This document shows positions 26,208 through 35,138 of a stretch of 64,000 nt of DNA, in pieces. The translations under genes were made by a program, and so were the position numbers. Below the pieces are notes generated by a model. The model ran no database searches, was not told the origin of the DNA, and was given only the letters and a program-made list of their open reading frames with translations. This DNA is from JBFLXB01 sp964570625 (GTDB lineage Bacteria; Nitrospirota; Nitrospiria; 2-01-FULL-66-17), in assembly GCA_964570625.1 (NCBI GenBank), contig CAZMYW010000010.1:1-64000 (forward strand), given 5' to 3'. The number at the start of each line of letters is the position of its first letter. Position 1 is the stretch's first letter.

Positions 26208-26238
26208 ATTATAGGCTCCACAAATGCGGGGAAGTCAA
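26208..26238 (-). promoter_or_regulatory. Promoter of the two-component operon
   Basis: Minus-strand TTGACT (26233-26238) and a perfect TATAAT (26208-26213), 19 bp apart, slightly long. Transcription would start near 26200, leaving about 80 nt of leader before the receiver gene. The rest of 26120-26350 shows nothing else. Confidence 0.5.
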
Positions 26239-26350
26239 GGATTTTTGGGTGGCCCATACTCTGACTCGACCTGAGACGCGATGACCGTGTCCAAGCCCCA
26301 TCAGCGTCGCGGAGCGTTGACCGGCCCATTTTGACCGGCCAACCTGGGCT

Positions 26351-26390
26351 CAAAAAACAAAAAGCCCGGAGGGTGAGTACCCCGGGCTTT
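26351..26390 (-). terminator. Rho-independent terminator of the second cold-shock gene
   Basis: GC stem (26382-26387 with 26364-26369) followed on the minus strand by two T runs. It is the counterpart of the terminator after copy 1. An A-rich/T-rich layout on both sides may let it work in both directions. Confidence 0.8.
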
Positions 26391-26407
26391 CGTCGTGTAC
26401 CGTGTGA

Positions 26408-26608
26408 CTAGGCTTTCGTCACGTTCGCCGCTTGTTTGCCTTTCGGACCATTCACGACCTCAAATTCAACCTCTTGACCTTCGTCCAAAGATTTGAATCC
26501 ATCACCTTGAATGGCGGAAAAGTGCACGAAGACATCGCTACCCTCTTGCGGAGTGATGAATCCGTAGCCCTTGCTGCCGTTGAACCACTTCACAGTTCCT
26601 TTTTCCAT
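26408..26608 (-). CDS. csp: Cold-shock protein, CspA family (copy 2)
   Basis: 66 residues, single cold-shock domain with both RNP motifs intact (KGYGFI, VFVHFSAI). It differs from copy 1 mainly in the start (MEKG) and the C-terminal third (GPKGKQAANVTKA). Same ribosome site, same leader architecture and same terminator design, so the duplication included regulatory DNA. Single-stranded nucleic acid chaperone. Confidence 0.97.
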   Translation of the reverse strand: MEKGTVKWFNGSKGYGFITPQEGSDVFVHFSAIQGDGFKSLDEGQEVEFEVVNGPKGKQAANVTKA

Positions 26609-26672
26609 ATGCTGTCACCTCCCTTCATCGGACTCGGGATCTCTCCCGGGGTATCGCAGCGAACGGAGGCGC

Positions 26673-26708
26673 AAAAAAACCGCAGGCACACGTCCGTGCG
26701 CTGCGGTT
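26673..26708 (-). terminator. Attenuator-like hairpin in the csp2 leader
   Basis: Stem CCGCAG/CTGCGG (26701-26706 with 26680-26685) with inner CGCAC/GTGTG pairing, followed by seven T. It matches the csp1 leader structure at 7641-7675. A conserved small hairpin (CGGGA/TCCCG) again lies between it and the ribosome site. Confidence 0.7.
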
Positions 26709-26753
26709 GCTCTACTCTCACTCGACCTCTGACCACACAAGACACCTGACGCA

Positions 26754-26782
26754 GTTGTACCATACCGGCAATTCCGCGTCAA
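26754..26782 (-). promoter_or_regulatory. Promoter of the second cold-shock gene
   Basis: TTGACG (26777-26782) and TACAAC (26754-26759) with 17 bp between them on the minus strand, aligning with the csp1 promoter. Confidence 0.5.
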
Positions 26783-27014
26783 CGTCTTTCTCGTGCGCAG
26801 CGAATGGCGTTGACGGATCGACACTCTCCCTGTTAGTCTCACTGGCGCGTCGGAGGCCTATGCCAGTATCTCCTTCATTCCTGACCCCATCCGTGCAGAC
26901 TCTCGCTTTTTGTGAATCGAGCCGACCATCCGCGTCTTCCTAATCCATATCCGCGACCCCCAGTTTTACGCGCTGCCGGCCAAGACCCGGGCCAAAAACG
27001 GCAATATCCGAGTC

Positions 27015-28556
27015 ATGGGCTTTCCGCCCATCGGCATCATGTCGCTCTCGTCCGTGCTCAAACGCGAGGGCCACGAATGCGTCATGTTCGATCAGGCCAA
27101 TCCCGACACGCCCAATGAGGTCATCATCGAGGAGATCCGCCGTCAGCGGCCCGATCTCGTCGGCATGAGTTTTCTGAGCACGACCAGCTACCCCTATGCG
27201 AAGATTCTGGCCCGCCAGATCCGCGCGATGGATTCCACGGTGCGGCTCGCCTTCGGAGGGGTGTTCGCGTCGCTGAATGCCGGGCTGGTCAAGCTGCAGT
27301 GTCCCGAAGTCAATTTCGTGTGCCGCGGCGACGGCGAGCAGCTGATCCTCGATCTCCTGGCCCATCCCGACGATCTCGAAACCGTGCAGGGTCTGACGTG
27401 GATGAAAGACGGCCAGGTCATCAACAATCCCAACCGGACCACCGAACGCCATCTCGATCAGTGGCCCTTTCCGGACCGCGACAGCCTCAAACTCGACTTT
27501 ATCGAATCGATGCCGCTCGACGTGCCGGCGGTGCTGTCGATGGAGCGCTTCACCACCATGCAAACCTCTCGCGGCTGTCCGTGGCCGTGCGTGTTTTGCG
27601 ACATCCCGATCTTTAATGACGGAAAGTGGCGCTTTCGGAGCGCCGACCACGTGGTGGCCGAGTTCAAACACCTCAAGGAGCTCGGCTACGGCGCCGTGTA
27701 CTTTGTCGATGATCACTTCCTCCTTAAACCCAAACGGATCGAGGCGATTTGCGAAGGGATTATCCACGAGGGGATCGACATCGAATGGGGCGTGGAGGGA
27801 CGGGTCGATTCGGTGTGCCAGCATCTCTTCCCCATCATGGCCAAAGCGCACTGCCGGACCATCATGTTCGGGATCGAAAGCGGCAGCCAGAAGGTGCTCG
27901 ACCGACTCAAGAAGGAGCAGACCCTGGAAGATGTCGAATCCGCGGTGACCAATGCCAAGCAGGCCGGCATTGAGATCGTGCACGGGTTCTTTACGGTCGG
28001 CAATCCGGACGAAACCATCGAGGACATGCGGGCAACTTTCGATTTTGCGTCGCGGCTCCGGCTGGATACCTTCGGGTTCAATCGCTTGTGCGTCTACCGG
28101 GGGACGCCGCTCTGGCAAGAATACGTGCAGCGTGGTCTGGTCAACGACATCACCGACTGGTACAAGTACTTCAAGTGTTCGGAAATCGATCCCACCTGTC
28201 TGCCCGGTGAGGTCATCAACACCGAGCGCACCGCGGGCCTGAAGCGGCTCTTTTTCTACAAACTACGGCACTACCCGGTCCAGACGTTCACGCTGTTGCG
28301 CCGATTCCTCCGCTACATGCCGCTGCGCGACGTGCTCTACCTCATCACCAAGCCGTTCCTGGGGAAGAAGCGGGGGCAGACGAACGCCGAGGTGATCTCA
28401 CGCGCGGTCGAGCATGGGGCGCTCAAGGACGCGGCCGCTCAACTCACGCAGGTGTCGGACGACGTGCTTGACCACGTGATTGCCGAGTCGAAGGCCGAAC
28501 GCCTCCGCATTCAACGCGAGGCGGAAGGTTCTGCGGTGGTCGGCCCAAGGGGCTGA
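27015..28556 (+). CDS. B12-binding-domain radical SAM protein
   Basis: 513 residues from ATG 27015. The N-terminal part is a cobalamin-binding Rossmann domain, followed by a radical SAM core with the cluster motif CPWPCVFC (CxxxCxxC) in TSRGCPWPCVFCD, and a C-terminal helical region. Such enzymes make 5'-deoxyadenosyl radical and often methylate or rearrange unreactive carbons; the substrate is unknown. The start is doubtful: the frame is open upstream to 26916 and reads IHIRDPQFYALPAK, which looks like the missing first strand of the B12 domain, but has no ATG, GTG or TTG before a stop at 26913. Confidence 0.85.
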   Translation: MGFPPIGIMSLSSVLKREGHECVMFDQANPDTPNEVIIEEIRRQRPDLVGMSFLSTTSYPYAKILARQIRAMDSTVRLAFGGVFASLNAGLVKLQCPEVNFVCRGDGEQLILDLLAHPDDLETVQGLTWMKDGQVINNPNRTTERHLDQWPFPDRDSLKLDFIESMPLDVPAVLSMERFTTMQTSRGCPWPCVFCDIPIFNDGKWRFRSADHVVAEFKHLKELGYGAVYFVDDHFLLKPKRIEAICEGIIHEGIDIEWGVEGRVDSVCQHLFPIMAKAHCRTIMFGIESGSQKVLDRLKKEQTLEDVESAVTNAKQAGIEIVHGFFTVGNPDETIEDMRATFDFASRLRLDTFGFNRLCVYRGTPLWQEYVQRGLVNDITDWYKYFKCSEIDPTCLPGEVINTERTAGLKRLFFYKLRHYPVQTFTLLRRFLRYMPLRDVLYLITKPFLGKKRGQTNAEVISRAVEHGALKDAAAQLTQVSDDVLDHVIAESKAERLRIQREAEGSAVVGPRG

Positions 28557-28594
28557 GTTCGCGCACGACCCAACGGGATAGTCAACGTCCCTAC

Positions 28595-29494
28595 TCAATA
28601 GGTTGTCACGCAGCACACCGGAATCCGCACGGTGAGTTGCATGTCGGGCGCGGCTTCGGTCAGGCCGGCCGACAACGTCAGGTTGACGCTCGTCTTGTTG
28701 CCCACCCGGAAGGAATAGCCCAGCAGTAAACTGCCCACGTGCGTCGTCATCGCGTTGGGGATCTGAACACCACCCTGCCGGTCCTTGCCGATCACGCTGT
28801 GGTCATACCCGATGCTGAACGACATCCGTTCGTTCAGCGCGAAGCCCATGCCGAAATTGATCCCGATCGAATCACCGGGATTGACGGTCCCGATTGTTTC
28901 GCCCAGATTGCGCGGAACACTCCAGAGATAGCTCAGGTTCCCGAACAACACCGCGGGGTCCGACGGATAGATCAGGGTAAGGCTGGGTTGCACGCCCCAA
29001 AACCCCGATCCAGTGGGAAGCTCTGTCGGTAGATTGGTGTCAGGATCGACCTCAACCTGAAACGGATTTTTCCCCGTGTGGGATTTGACCCTCAAATTCC
29101 CGATAAAGTAGGGTTGCCCCCCTTGTCCACTGTTGATTTGGTAGCGGATGGCCGCCTCGATATCGCCCAGGCCTCGACCGCCCACGTTGAAGACCGAGTC
29201 CTCGGTGACGCCAATTTCCGCCGCGCGGCCGGTGGTGGTGTCGTTTCGTGACACATAGGGGAATTTCACCTCCCCTTCGATGCGATTGGTCACGCCCAGA
29301 CGTAACGCGAGCGCGCCGATAGCCGTGTCGCGATTGATTTCCCGTACTTCGATCACGCCGACCGTGATCTTGGGAATCACGGTAAACCCGATCAGGGCGA
29401 CACGGTTGCTGGAGGAATTCGCATACTGTAGGGACGACTCAACGACCAATTTCCCCTGAGGTGTCAACACCCCGGGTTGATCGGACGTGATCAC
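28595..29494 (-). CDS. Beta-barrel protein lacking its N-terminal signal (possible remnant)
   Basis: 299 residues of beta-barrel-like sequence starting GVLTPQGKLVVESS and including FNVGGRGLGDIEAAIRYQ, GSGFWGVQPSLTLIYPSDPAVLFGN and GDSIGINFGMGFALNERMSFSIGYDHS, a recognisable secreted family of unknown function normally preceded by a signal peptide and a helical region. Here the frame has a TAG at 29510-29512, six codons before the GTG used as start, and no signal peptide. It is either 5'-truncated or decaying. The product as read could not be exported. Confidence 0.55.
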   Translation of the reverse strand: MITSDQPGVLTPQGKLVVESSLQYANSSSNRVALIGFTVIPKITVGVIEVREINRDTAIGALALRLGVTNRIEGEVKFPYVSRNDTTTGRAAEIGVTEDSVFNVGGRGLGDIEAAIRYQINSGQGGQPYFIGNLRVKSHTGKNPFQVEVDPDTNLPTELPTGSGFWGVQPSLTLIYPSDPAVLFGNLSYLWSVPRNLGETIGTVNPGDSIGINFGMGFALNERMSFSIGYDHSVIGKDRQGGVQIPNAMTTHVGSLLLGYSFRVGNKTSVNLTLSAGLTEAAPDMQLTVRIPVCCVTTY

Positions 29495-29873
29495 AGTACG
29501 GGTCTGAACCTATTTCGGGAACACCTCACTCCGGCGTTCATCAACCTGCGTCCCTTCTAACACTCCCAACCCGGGGACCTGGACGCAGACCCTGCCCATC
29601 CCAACCATAACTAGATTGCTTTTGGTCCGTGACGCGCACCGTAACTGCAACTGATGTGACGCCTGAGCGCTTTGCGCTTGACACCTGAACGTGCCCTCCA
29701 CTAGGATCGTCTCCATCTTCCTGGGTGCGTTCGATGGCACGCCGTTGCGACCGCATCTCGGTCGGTTTCAGTCCCGCCGTTCTGTCCAAGCCTACTGATT
29801 CTTTCGCTTCGCTCGCTGATTCAGCCTCGCGCCCTTTTCGTGGCCCACGCTCATCTCCGTTCGACAACAAGAC
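29495..29873. other. Gene-poor stretch, probable decayed 5' part of the barrel gene
   Basis: No convincing gene in either strand. The minus-strand frames hold two open stretches (to 29740 and to 29927) but with no ribosome sites or known motifs. One of them is in the same frame as the barrel gene and separated from it only by the TAG at 29510-29512, so it may be the eroded N-terminal coding region. Confidence 0.35.
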
Positions 29874-30597
29874 ATGACTGACCCGTCCCCACGGGAAATC
29901 ATCCGCACAGACGGTTACGACCTTCATCGGTCGCTCGTGTGGTTCGATGTTCTGGCCGTGGCGTTCGTGTCGACGTTGCTCATCTCAAACGTCATCGCGC
30001 AAAAACTGATCAGCGTGGGTCCCTTCACCCTGACGGCCGCGATTCTGATCTTTCCGATCGCGTACATCTTCGGAGACGCGCTCACCGAAGTCTACGGATA
30101 CGCCAGAACGCGACGCATCATTTGGATGGGGCTGCTCGTGAATCTCTTCATGGCGGTGATGACCTGGGTAGCCATACTCATGCCGCCGGCTCCCGGGTGG
30201 CCGTCCCAACATGAATTTGAGACGGCCTTGGGCTTCGTTCCCAGGATCGTCGTCGCCTCGATGCTCGGGTATTGGGCCGGGGAGTTCGCGAACTCCTACG
30301 TCCTCGCAAGGTTGAAGATCCTGACGGAACGGCCGGATGCTCTGGGTACGTACCATCTCGTCCACCATCGTCGGAGAAGGTGTGGATACGGCGATTTTTG
30401 TGAGCGTCGGACTCGGAGGAATTCTGAGCCCGTCGCTCTTGGTCGACACCGCCATCGCCGCCTGGATCGTGAAGGTGGCATACGAGGCGGCCACTCCGAT
30501 GACCTATCTTCTGGTCGGCTTCTTGAAACGAGAGGAAGGGTTTGACCAGTTCGATGGTCGAACCAATTTTAACCCCTTCAAGCTCTCGACTCCATAG
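29874..30597 (+). pseudogene. yhhQ: Queuosine-precursor transporter (YhhQ/QueT type), frameshifted
   Basis: The first part (29874 to about 30332) reads as the N-terminal two thirds of a YhhQ-family inner-membrane transporter (SNVIAQKLISVGPFTLTAA, FPIAYIFGDALTEVYGYART). At about 30333 the reading continues in another frame as LWVRTISSTIVGEGVDTAI and runs to 30597 (WIVKVAYEAATPMTYLLVGF). Removing one C from the CGGCCGGATG stretch near 30333 would restore one protein of about 240 residues, the usual family length. So the gene has one extra base: true mutation or assembly error. YhhQ imports preQ0/preQ1 for queuosine. Confidence 0.85.
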
Positions 30598-30736
30598 TTC
30601 AGGAAATCTGTCTCCGTCGGCTCGCGGCACGACTCCGTGACCGTCGGTCTATCGTGTGTCCGGTACCTGCCTCAGACACCTTGGACCTTGCGATATCCAC
30701 GTGTTATCTTTTCCCGCGGTTTTACCGAGGGGGTCC

Positions 30737-31681
30737 ATGGATAACGACCGCGTGTGGGTCCTAGAGGACCCCGACGAACGGCCTCACGGTCGCAAGAAAC
30801 CTCGTGGCGACCACGCGTCGCGTCCACAGAAGAGTCCGGCGGTGGCCTTCACGCTGTCGATCCTCGTCTGGGGGGGCGGACAGATCTACAACCATCAGGG
30901 CAATATCGCCACCCTTCTTATCCTCCTGATGGTGAATTTCTACGTGGACCCTGCCTTGATCTGGATGTATCGAGAACCACTGTTCACGCTGCTCAGAGGG
31001 TTCGGCATCACCCCTTCGCAGATGCTGGCTGCCGTGACCCTCTGCTACTTCTCCGGATTGCTGGTCTGGTTGTCTAGCGCCGAACAAGCTTACCGCCGGA
31101 CCACCGCGAGGCGAACCAACGCCTTTCGCGGAGTCAACAGCGCATGGATTCCGGCGGTGTGCTCGTTGGTCCTTCCGGGGTGGGGACAGTTCCTGAACGG
31201 TCAGGCCGAAAAAGGGGCGCTCTTTCTGCTGGTCGCCCTGCTGGGGTTTTTCTCTGTGCCCGCTATCCTGGTCATTTGGCTCTTTTGGCCGGCACTCGAG
31301 ACAGTCGCTGACCGATTGTTTTGGGAATGGCTCCTGATCGTCATCTTCTGTCTGGCCACAATGGTATTGCTGCTCTGGCCGCTCAACTGCTTCGATGCGC
31401 TCAGAGTCAGCCTTGATGAAACGAAGAAGGAGCCGGTGCTCAAGCGACTGGAGTATGCCAACAATCGCCGCCGGATGTTCGGGTGGGAACGAGGCGTATT
31501 CCCCTTCTTCAAACAGACCGTCATGTTCGCGCTGTTCCTGGTCCTCTGTTCTGCGATCGCCTACTACTCTTTCCCGCACGACTACTACGTCACCGTCCTC
31601 CAGCGCCTTCAGGTCCAATTGTCTCAGCGCCAGATGGTGCTGATCCCTCAATTGATCGACCGCTTGTTACACCAGGCGTAA
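30737..31681 (+). CDS. Multi-pass membrane protein, unknown
   Basis: 314 residues from ATG 30737 (GAGGGGG ahead). A hydrophilic charged N-terminus (about 1-35) is followed by about six transmembrane helices, with two similar hairpins beginning ILVWGGGQIYNHQGNIA and LVLPGWGQFLNGQAEKGALFLL. The PGxGQ..NGQ..KG repeat is like the DUF5683/TM2-type small membrane domain. A soluble helical tail ends the chain. Function unknown; no enzyme motif. Confidence 0.6.
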   Translation: MDNDRVWVLEDPDERPHGRKKPRGDHASRPQKSPAVAFTLSILVWGGGQIYNHQGNIATLLILLMVNFYVDPALIWMYREPLFTLLRGFGITPSQMLAAVTLCYFSGLLVWLSSAEQAYRRTTARRTNAFRGVNSAWIPAVCSLVLPGWGQFLNGQAEKGALFLLVALLGFFSVPAILVIWLFWPALETVADRLFWEWLLIVIFCLATMVLLLWPLNCFDALRVSLDETKKEPVLKRLEYANNRRRMFGWERGVFPFFKQTVMFALFLVLCSAIAYYSFPHDYYVTVLQRLQVQLSQRQMVLIPQLIDRLLHQA

Positions 31682-31818
31682 CACCGACCACTCAAATCCG
31701 CGGGCAGCCTTGAGCGCGTTCCAAGGACCGGCACGGTTCCTCTGCGATTGACTTCAGGTCCGTTGGTGGCGCAAGGTAGCGGCGTTTCCCAACGCACACT
31801 GAAGGATCGAGAACTGTT

Positions 31819-33189
31819 ATGCGCCCTCTGGCCCACCATCGGATACTGTTGTTCTTCACCGCGGTGTCTCTCGTCTTCCCCGCCGCGGTTCGTGGTGACA
31901 ACACGGGCCAGCCGCCCTCCCCAGGCAACACCGCGACCGCAGGCTTTCGCATGGCCGACGCGCCTCAACCGATGTCTCCCAGTACGAGCGTGGGCCAAGC
32001 CGCTGCCACCGACTCTTCCGGCAATGTTTTCATAGGGGGTTATACCTCTGGAAGCTTTGAGGGCCAGACCAACGCCGGAATGCTCGACGGGTTCGTGACC
32101 AAGTACAGCCCTCAGGGCGCTGCGCTATGGACGCGCCAACTGGGCACCGCAGGCTCCGACGTCGTCCAAGCTGTAGCCACCGACGCCGCCGGAAATATCG
32201 GCGTTACCGGGTACACCTACGGCAGCTTCGACAGCCAAGCCGCCGCCGGACTCACCGATCTCTTCGTCGCCAAATACGACCCCACGGGCGTGCGACTCTG
32301 GATCCGACAACTCGGCACCTCGAGCCTCGACCAGGCCAACGGCATCGCGATCGATCCGGCCGGTATCGTATATGTCACGGGGTTTACCGAAGGCAACCTC
32401 GACAGCGGGACCACCGTTGGACTCTCCGACATCTTCTTGGTCAAGTACGATGCCCAGGGCGTTCAGCTCTGGACCCGACAACTCGGCACACCCAGTTCGG
32501 ACGTCGCTCGAGCTGTCGCCACCGACGCCGCCGGCCACATCTACCTGACGGGGTCGACGTATGGCCAGTTGAATCGCGGCACGTCCAACGCAGGGTTCTC
32601 CGATTTCTTCGTAGCAAAATACGACGCTCAGGGCACCGCCCTCTGGACCCGCCAGTTCGGCACGCCGAGCTTCGATCATGCGTACGGCATCGCCACGGAC
32701 CGTCAAGGAGCCGTGTACATCAGCGGGTCTACTTACGGCAGCCTCGATGGAAACCGGAGGGTTGGGCAGTCCGATCTCTTCGTGGCCAAATATAACCCCC
32801 AGGGTACGAAACTCTGGATCCGCCAGCTCGGCACACCCGGGTCAGACGTTGCCCATGCCGTCTCCACCGACGCCGCCGGGAACGTCTACGTCGCGGGCTA
32901 TACCAACGACAGCCTCGATGGCAATCCCGCAACCGGACGGTCCGATCTGTTCGTCGTTAAGTACGATCCCCACGCGGCTAAGCTCTGGACCCGCCAACTC
33001 GGCACGCCCAGCTCGGACGTCGCTCGAGCCGTCGCCACCGATGCCGCAGGCAACGTCTACGTCACGGGCAATACGAACGACAGCCTCGACGGCAGTTCAC
33101 GAACCGGGCTTTCCGACCTGTTCGTCATCAAGTACGATGCGCAGGGCGCCAAGCTGTTGACCAGCCAACTAGGCCCTCCCAGATCCTAA
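31819..33189 (+). CDS. Secreted SBBP-repeat beta-propeller protein
   Basis: 456 residues with an N-terminal signal peptide (to about 27) and about seven repeats of 54-58 residues of the form ATDAAGNVYVTGxTxGxLD...DLFVAKYDxxGxxLWTRQLGT. This is the SBBP (bacterial seven-bladed beta-propeller) repeat. Repeats are very similar to each other, which suggests recent internal duplication. Such proteins are exported and have scaffold or surface functions. The ORF ends shortly after the last blade. Promoter not found; 31682-31818 shows nothing else. Confidence 0.88.
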   Translation: MRPLAHHRILLFFTAVSLVFPAAVRGDNTGQPPSPGNTATAGFRMADAPQPMSPSTSVGQAAATDSSGNVFIGGYTSGSFEGQTNAGMLDGFVTKYSPQGAALWTRQLGTAGSDVVQAVATDAAGNIGVTGYTYGSFDSQAAAGLTDLFVAKYDPTGVRLWIRQLGTSSLDQANGIAIDPAGIVYVTGFTEGNLDSGTTVGLSDIFLVKYDAQGVQLWTRQLGTPSSDVARAVATDAAGHIYLTGSTYGQLNRGTSNAGFSDFFVAKYDAQGTALWTRQFGTPSFDHAYGIATDRQGAVYISGSTYGSLDGNRRVGQSDLFVAKYNPQGTKLWIRQLGTPGSDVAHAVSTDAAGNVYVAGYTNDSLDGNPATGRSDLFVVKYDPHAAKLWTRQLGTPSSDVARAVATDAAGNVYVTGNTNDSLDGSSRTGLSDLFVIKYDAQGAKLLTSQLGPPRS

Positions 33190-33333
33190 CACCCCCAGCC
33201 GCGATTCAAACAGACTCTGGCTCCGCTCAAGTCGAGTCGATCCTACCCACGGACCCTGAAGCTCTTGCCTTTCTCTCACCCTACGCTCTACACTGATGGG
33301 CGATTTGGGACTCACTTCCTCAGGGAGGCGGAC

Positions 33334-33621
33334 ATGGCGACGTATATCATGCTCAGCACGCTGACCGACGACGGACGCAAGACCTTGAAGGCCAATCCCA
33401 CCCGCGTCAAGGAAGTCAACAAGGAGATCGAAGCGATGGGCGCGAAGGTCGTGGCTCAATACGCGGTGTTGGGGCCGTATGACTTCGTCAACGTGGTGGA
33501 AGCGCCCGACAATCACGCAATCGCAAGAATCTCGGTGGAGCTCGGATCGCGCGGCACCGTGCAGTTCCTCACCATGCCGGCGGTGCCGATCGATGAATTC
33601 ATCAAAGGCCTGAAGCGATAA
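33334..33621 (+). CDS. GYD-domain protein
   Basis: 95 residues from ATG 33334, preceded by GGGAGG. Small ferredoxin-like alpha/beta protein of the GYD family (MATYIMLSTLTDDG at the start, YAVLGPYDFVNVVEAPDN and TVQFLTMPAVP later; the motif here is GPYD). Cytosolic, function not established; members may bind small ligands like dimeric alpha-beta barrels. Stand-alone. Confidence 0.9.
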   Translation: MATYIMLSTLTDDGRKTLKANPTRVKEVNKEIEAMGAKVVAQYAVLGPYDFVNVVEAPDNHAIARISVELGSRGTVQFLTMPAVPIDEFIKGLKR

Positions 33622-33693
33622 AACGACCGCGCAGGCGTCTCCCACTGCACGTCGTCACGCGCGCCTGACGACTTTTGCCCGCGTCTTCCCGTC

Positions 33694-33723
33694 TTGACAC
33701 CTCGTCTTCCGCTCGGATAGGAT
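33694..33723 (+). promoter_or_regulatory. Promoter-like sequence in the space before yceI
   Basis: TTGACA (33694-33699) and TAGGAT (33718-33723), 18 bp apart. The gap 33622-34000 holds no convincing gene, so transcription here would leave a leader of about 270 nt before the YceI gene or make a short RNA. Nothing else was recognised in the stretch. Confidence 0.4.
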
Positions 33724-34000
33724 CCGGCCGCTGTTCAGCATGTGCTCGAAATCCGTGGCGTCGAGACTCCGGCTTTCCTCCATTCCTGCTGTTCGCGCCT
33801 CCGGGTGCCACTCCCCATCGTCAACCGAACTGATTGCACCCATCAGGGTAAGCATCCCGCGTCGACTGGGGAAAAAGACCCTCCAAGGCACAAGTGCTCA
33901 GCGTTCATCCGCAGCGTAATCTAATGGTGGTCGATTGCCCCTGAAACCTGAGCATCGCCACAAACCAGTTGTTCATGTTCATTCAACCTGGAGGGTCTCG

Positions 34001-34618
34001 ATGAAACACGTGTTGAGTCGATTGGTTCGGACGGTCTTCGTAGGTGCTGTGATCGCAGGTCTTCCTGCCTGGGCTCAGGCAGAGATGGCGCGTTACAACG
34101 TGGACCTTGATCACTCCATCATCGGGTTTGAAGTGGCCCATCTGGTCGTCTCGAAGACCACCGGACGATTTACCGACTACCAAAGCTTCGTGGTGATGGA
34201 TCCCGAAAAAAAAGAATTCAAAACCATCGAGGCAGTCATTCAAACAGCGTCCGTTAACACAAATCACAAGAAACGTGACGAACACCTCCGGAGCGCAGAT
34301 TTCTTCAACGTTGCGAAATTCCCGACCATGGCATACAAGATGAAAAGGTATACCAAGAACGGTGATCAATACACTGCGGTCGGAGATCTCACCCTGCTGG
34401 GAGTAACTAAAGAAATCACGCTGACCGGAACGTTCAACGGAACGATCGCGGACCCATTCGGAGGAACTAGAGCCGGGTTCTCCGCAGAAGGAACCATCAA
34501 TCGGAAAGACTTTGGATTGGTGTGGGCGAAACTCCTTGATAACGGCGGGGCAGTGGTCGGCGACACGGTCAAGATCAAGATCGAGATCGAAGCGATCAAG
34601 GAAAAGAAACCAGGGTAA
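34001..34618 (+). CDS. YceI-family periplasmic lipid-binding protein
   Basis: 205 residues from ATG 34001 with GGAGGG ahead. A signal peptide ends at QAEMA. The mature protein is a YceI/lipocalin-like barrel (YNVDLDHSIIGFEVAHLV, VNTNHKKRDEHLRSADFFNVAKFPTM, and GFSAEGTINRKDFGL). YceI proteins bind polyisoprenoids such as ubiquinone precursors in the periplasm. Monocistronic and followed by a large inverted repeat. Confidence 0.95.
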   Translation: MKHVLSRLVRTVFVGAVIAGLPAWAQAEMARYNVDLDHSIIGFEVAHLVVSKTTGRFTDYQSFVVMDPEKKEFKTIEAVIQTASVNTNHKKRDEHLRSADFFNVAKFPTMAYKMKRYTKNGDQYTAVGDLTLLGVTKEITLTGTFNGTIADPFGGTRAGFSAEGTINRKDFGLVWAKLLDNGGAVVGDTVKIKIEIEAIKEKKPG

Positions 34619-34648
34619 AGAATCAAGCGGCTGTTTCGTGTTGCTTGA

Positions 34649-34694
34649 CGCGCGAAAGCGTCCCCTCGGCGTATGAGGCGGACGCTTTCGCGCG
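34649..34694. repeat. 15-bp perfect inverted repeat after yceI
   Basis: Arms 34649-34663 and 34680-34694 pair perfectly over 15 bp, and CCTC/GAGG in the 16-nt loop extends the fold. No T run follows on either strand, so it is not a typical intrinsic terminator. The rest of 34695-35138 contains no gene that I can support. Confidence 0.7.
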
Positions 34695-35138
34695 CCAGAG
34701 CTCACGGCGTTCCAGGGGCCACCAGTCCACTGGACGCCCACACCGTGTCCTTTCGAAACTAACGTTCTAGCGCCCCACCCCACTCGTCGTAACAATCAGC
34801 CATCAACAACGCGTGCGCCATGATGCTCCATCAGCGTCCTGGGTAGCCGCAGCGTTTGCCGACGAAAAGTTATCCGACGCAGTCCGAACACCGCAGGCAT
34901 CGCGTTCGGTACCGTCCAACCGCGCCCAGTGTTGCGATCAAAGACCAGCACTTGCGACAGATTTTCGGCACATCGGCTATGGAAGCCATCTCCCGGGCAT
35001 ACGGGAATGCTCGGCAACCCTGGCATTGTTCTGGCATGCCTAACTCCGGATGGCGATTCTGATGGTATCCGGCAGGCCAACTCATTCATGGACATCATTC
35101 TGCGCTGTGCTATCTTCCTTCCGCGCCCAGAGGGATCT

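Noticed and set aside
26940..28118. 392-codon open frame on the minus strand
   Set aside because: Antisense to the radical SAM gene; no known motifs, its length follows from high GC.
29874..30597. Programmed frameshift in the YhhQ gene
   Set aside because: No slippery heptamer or downstream structure is evident; a single extra base explains the break more simply.
30761..31651. 296-codon open frame on the minus strand
   Set aside because: Antisense of a multi-pass membrane protein gene; very charged and without motifs.
34695..35138. Riboswitch before the MATE exporter
   Set aside because: Some GC hairpins exist but no guanidine, cobalamin or other conserved core could be matched.
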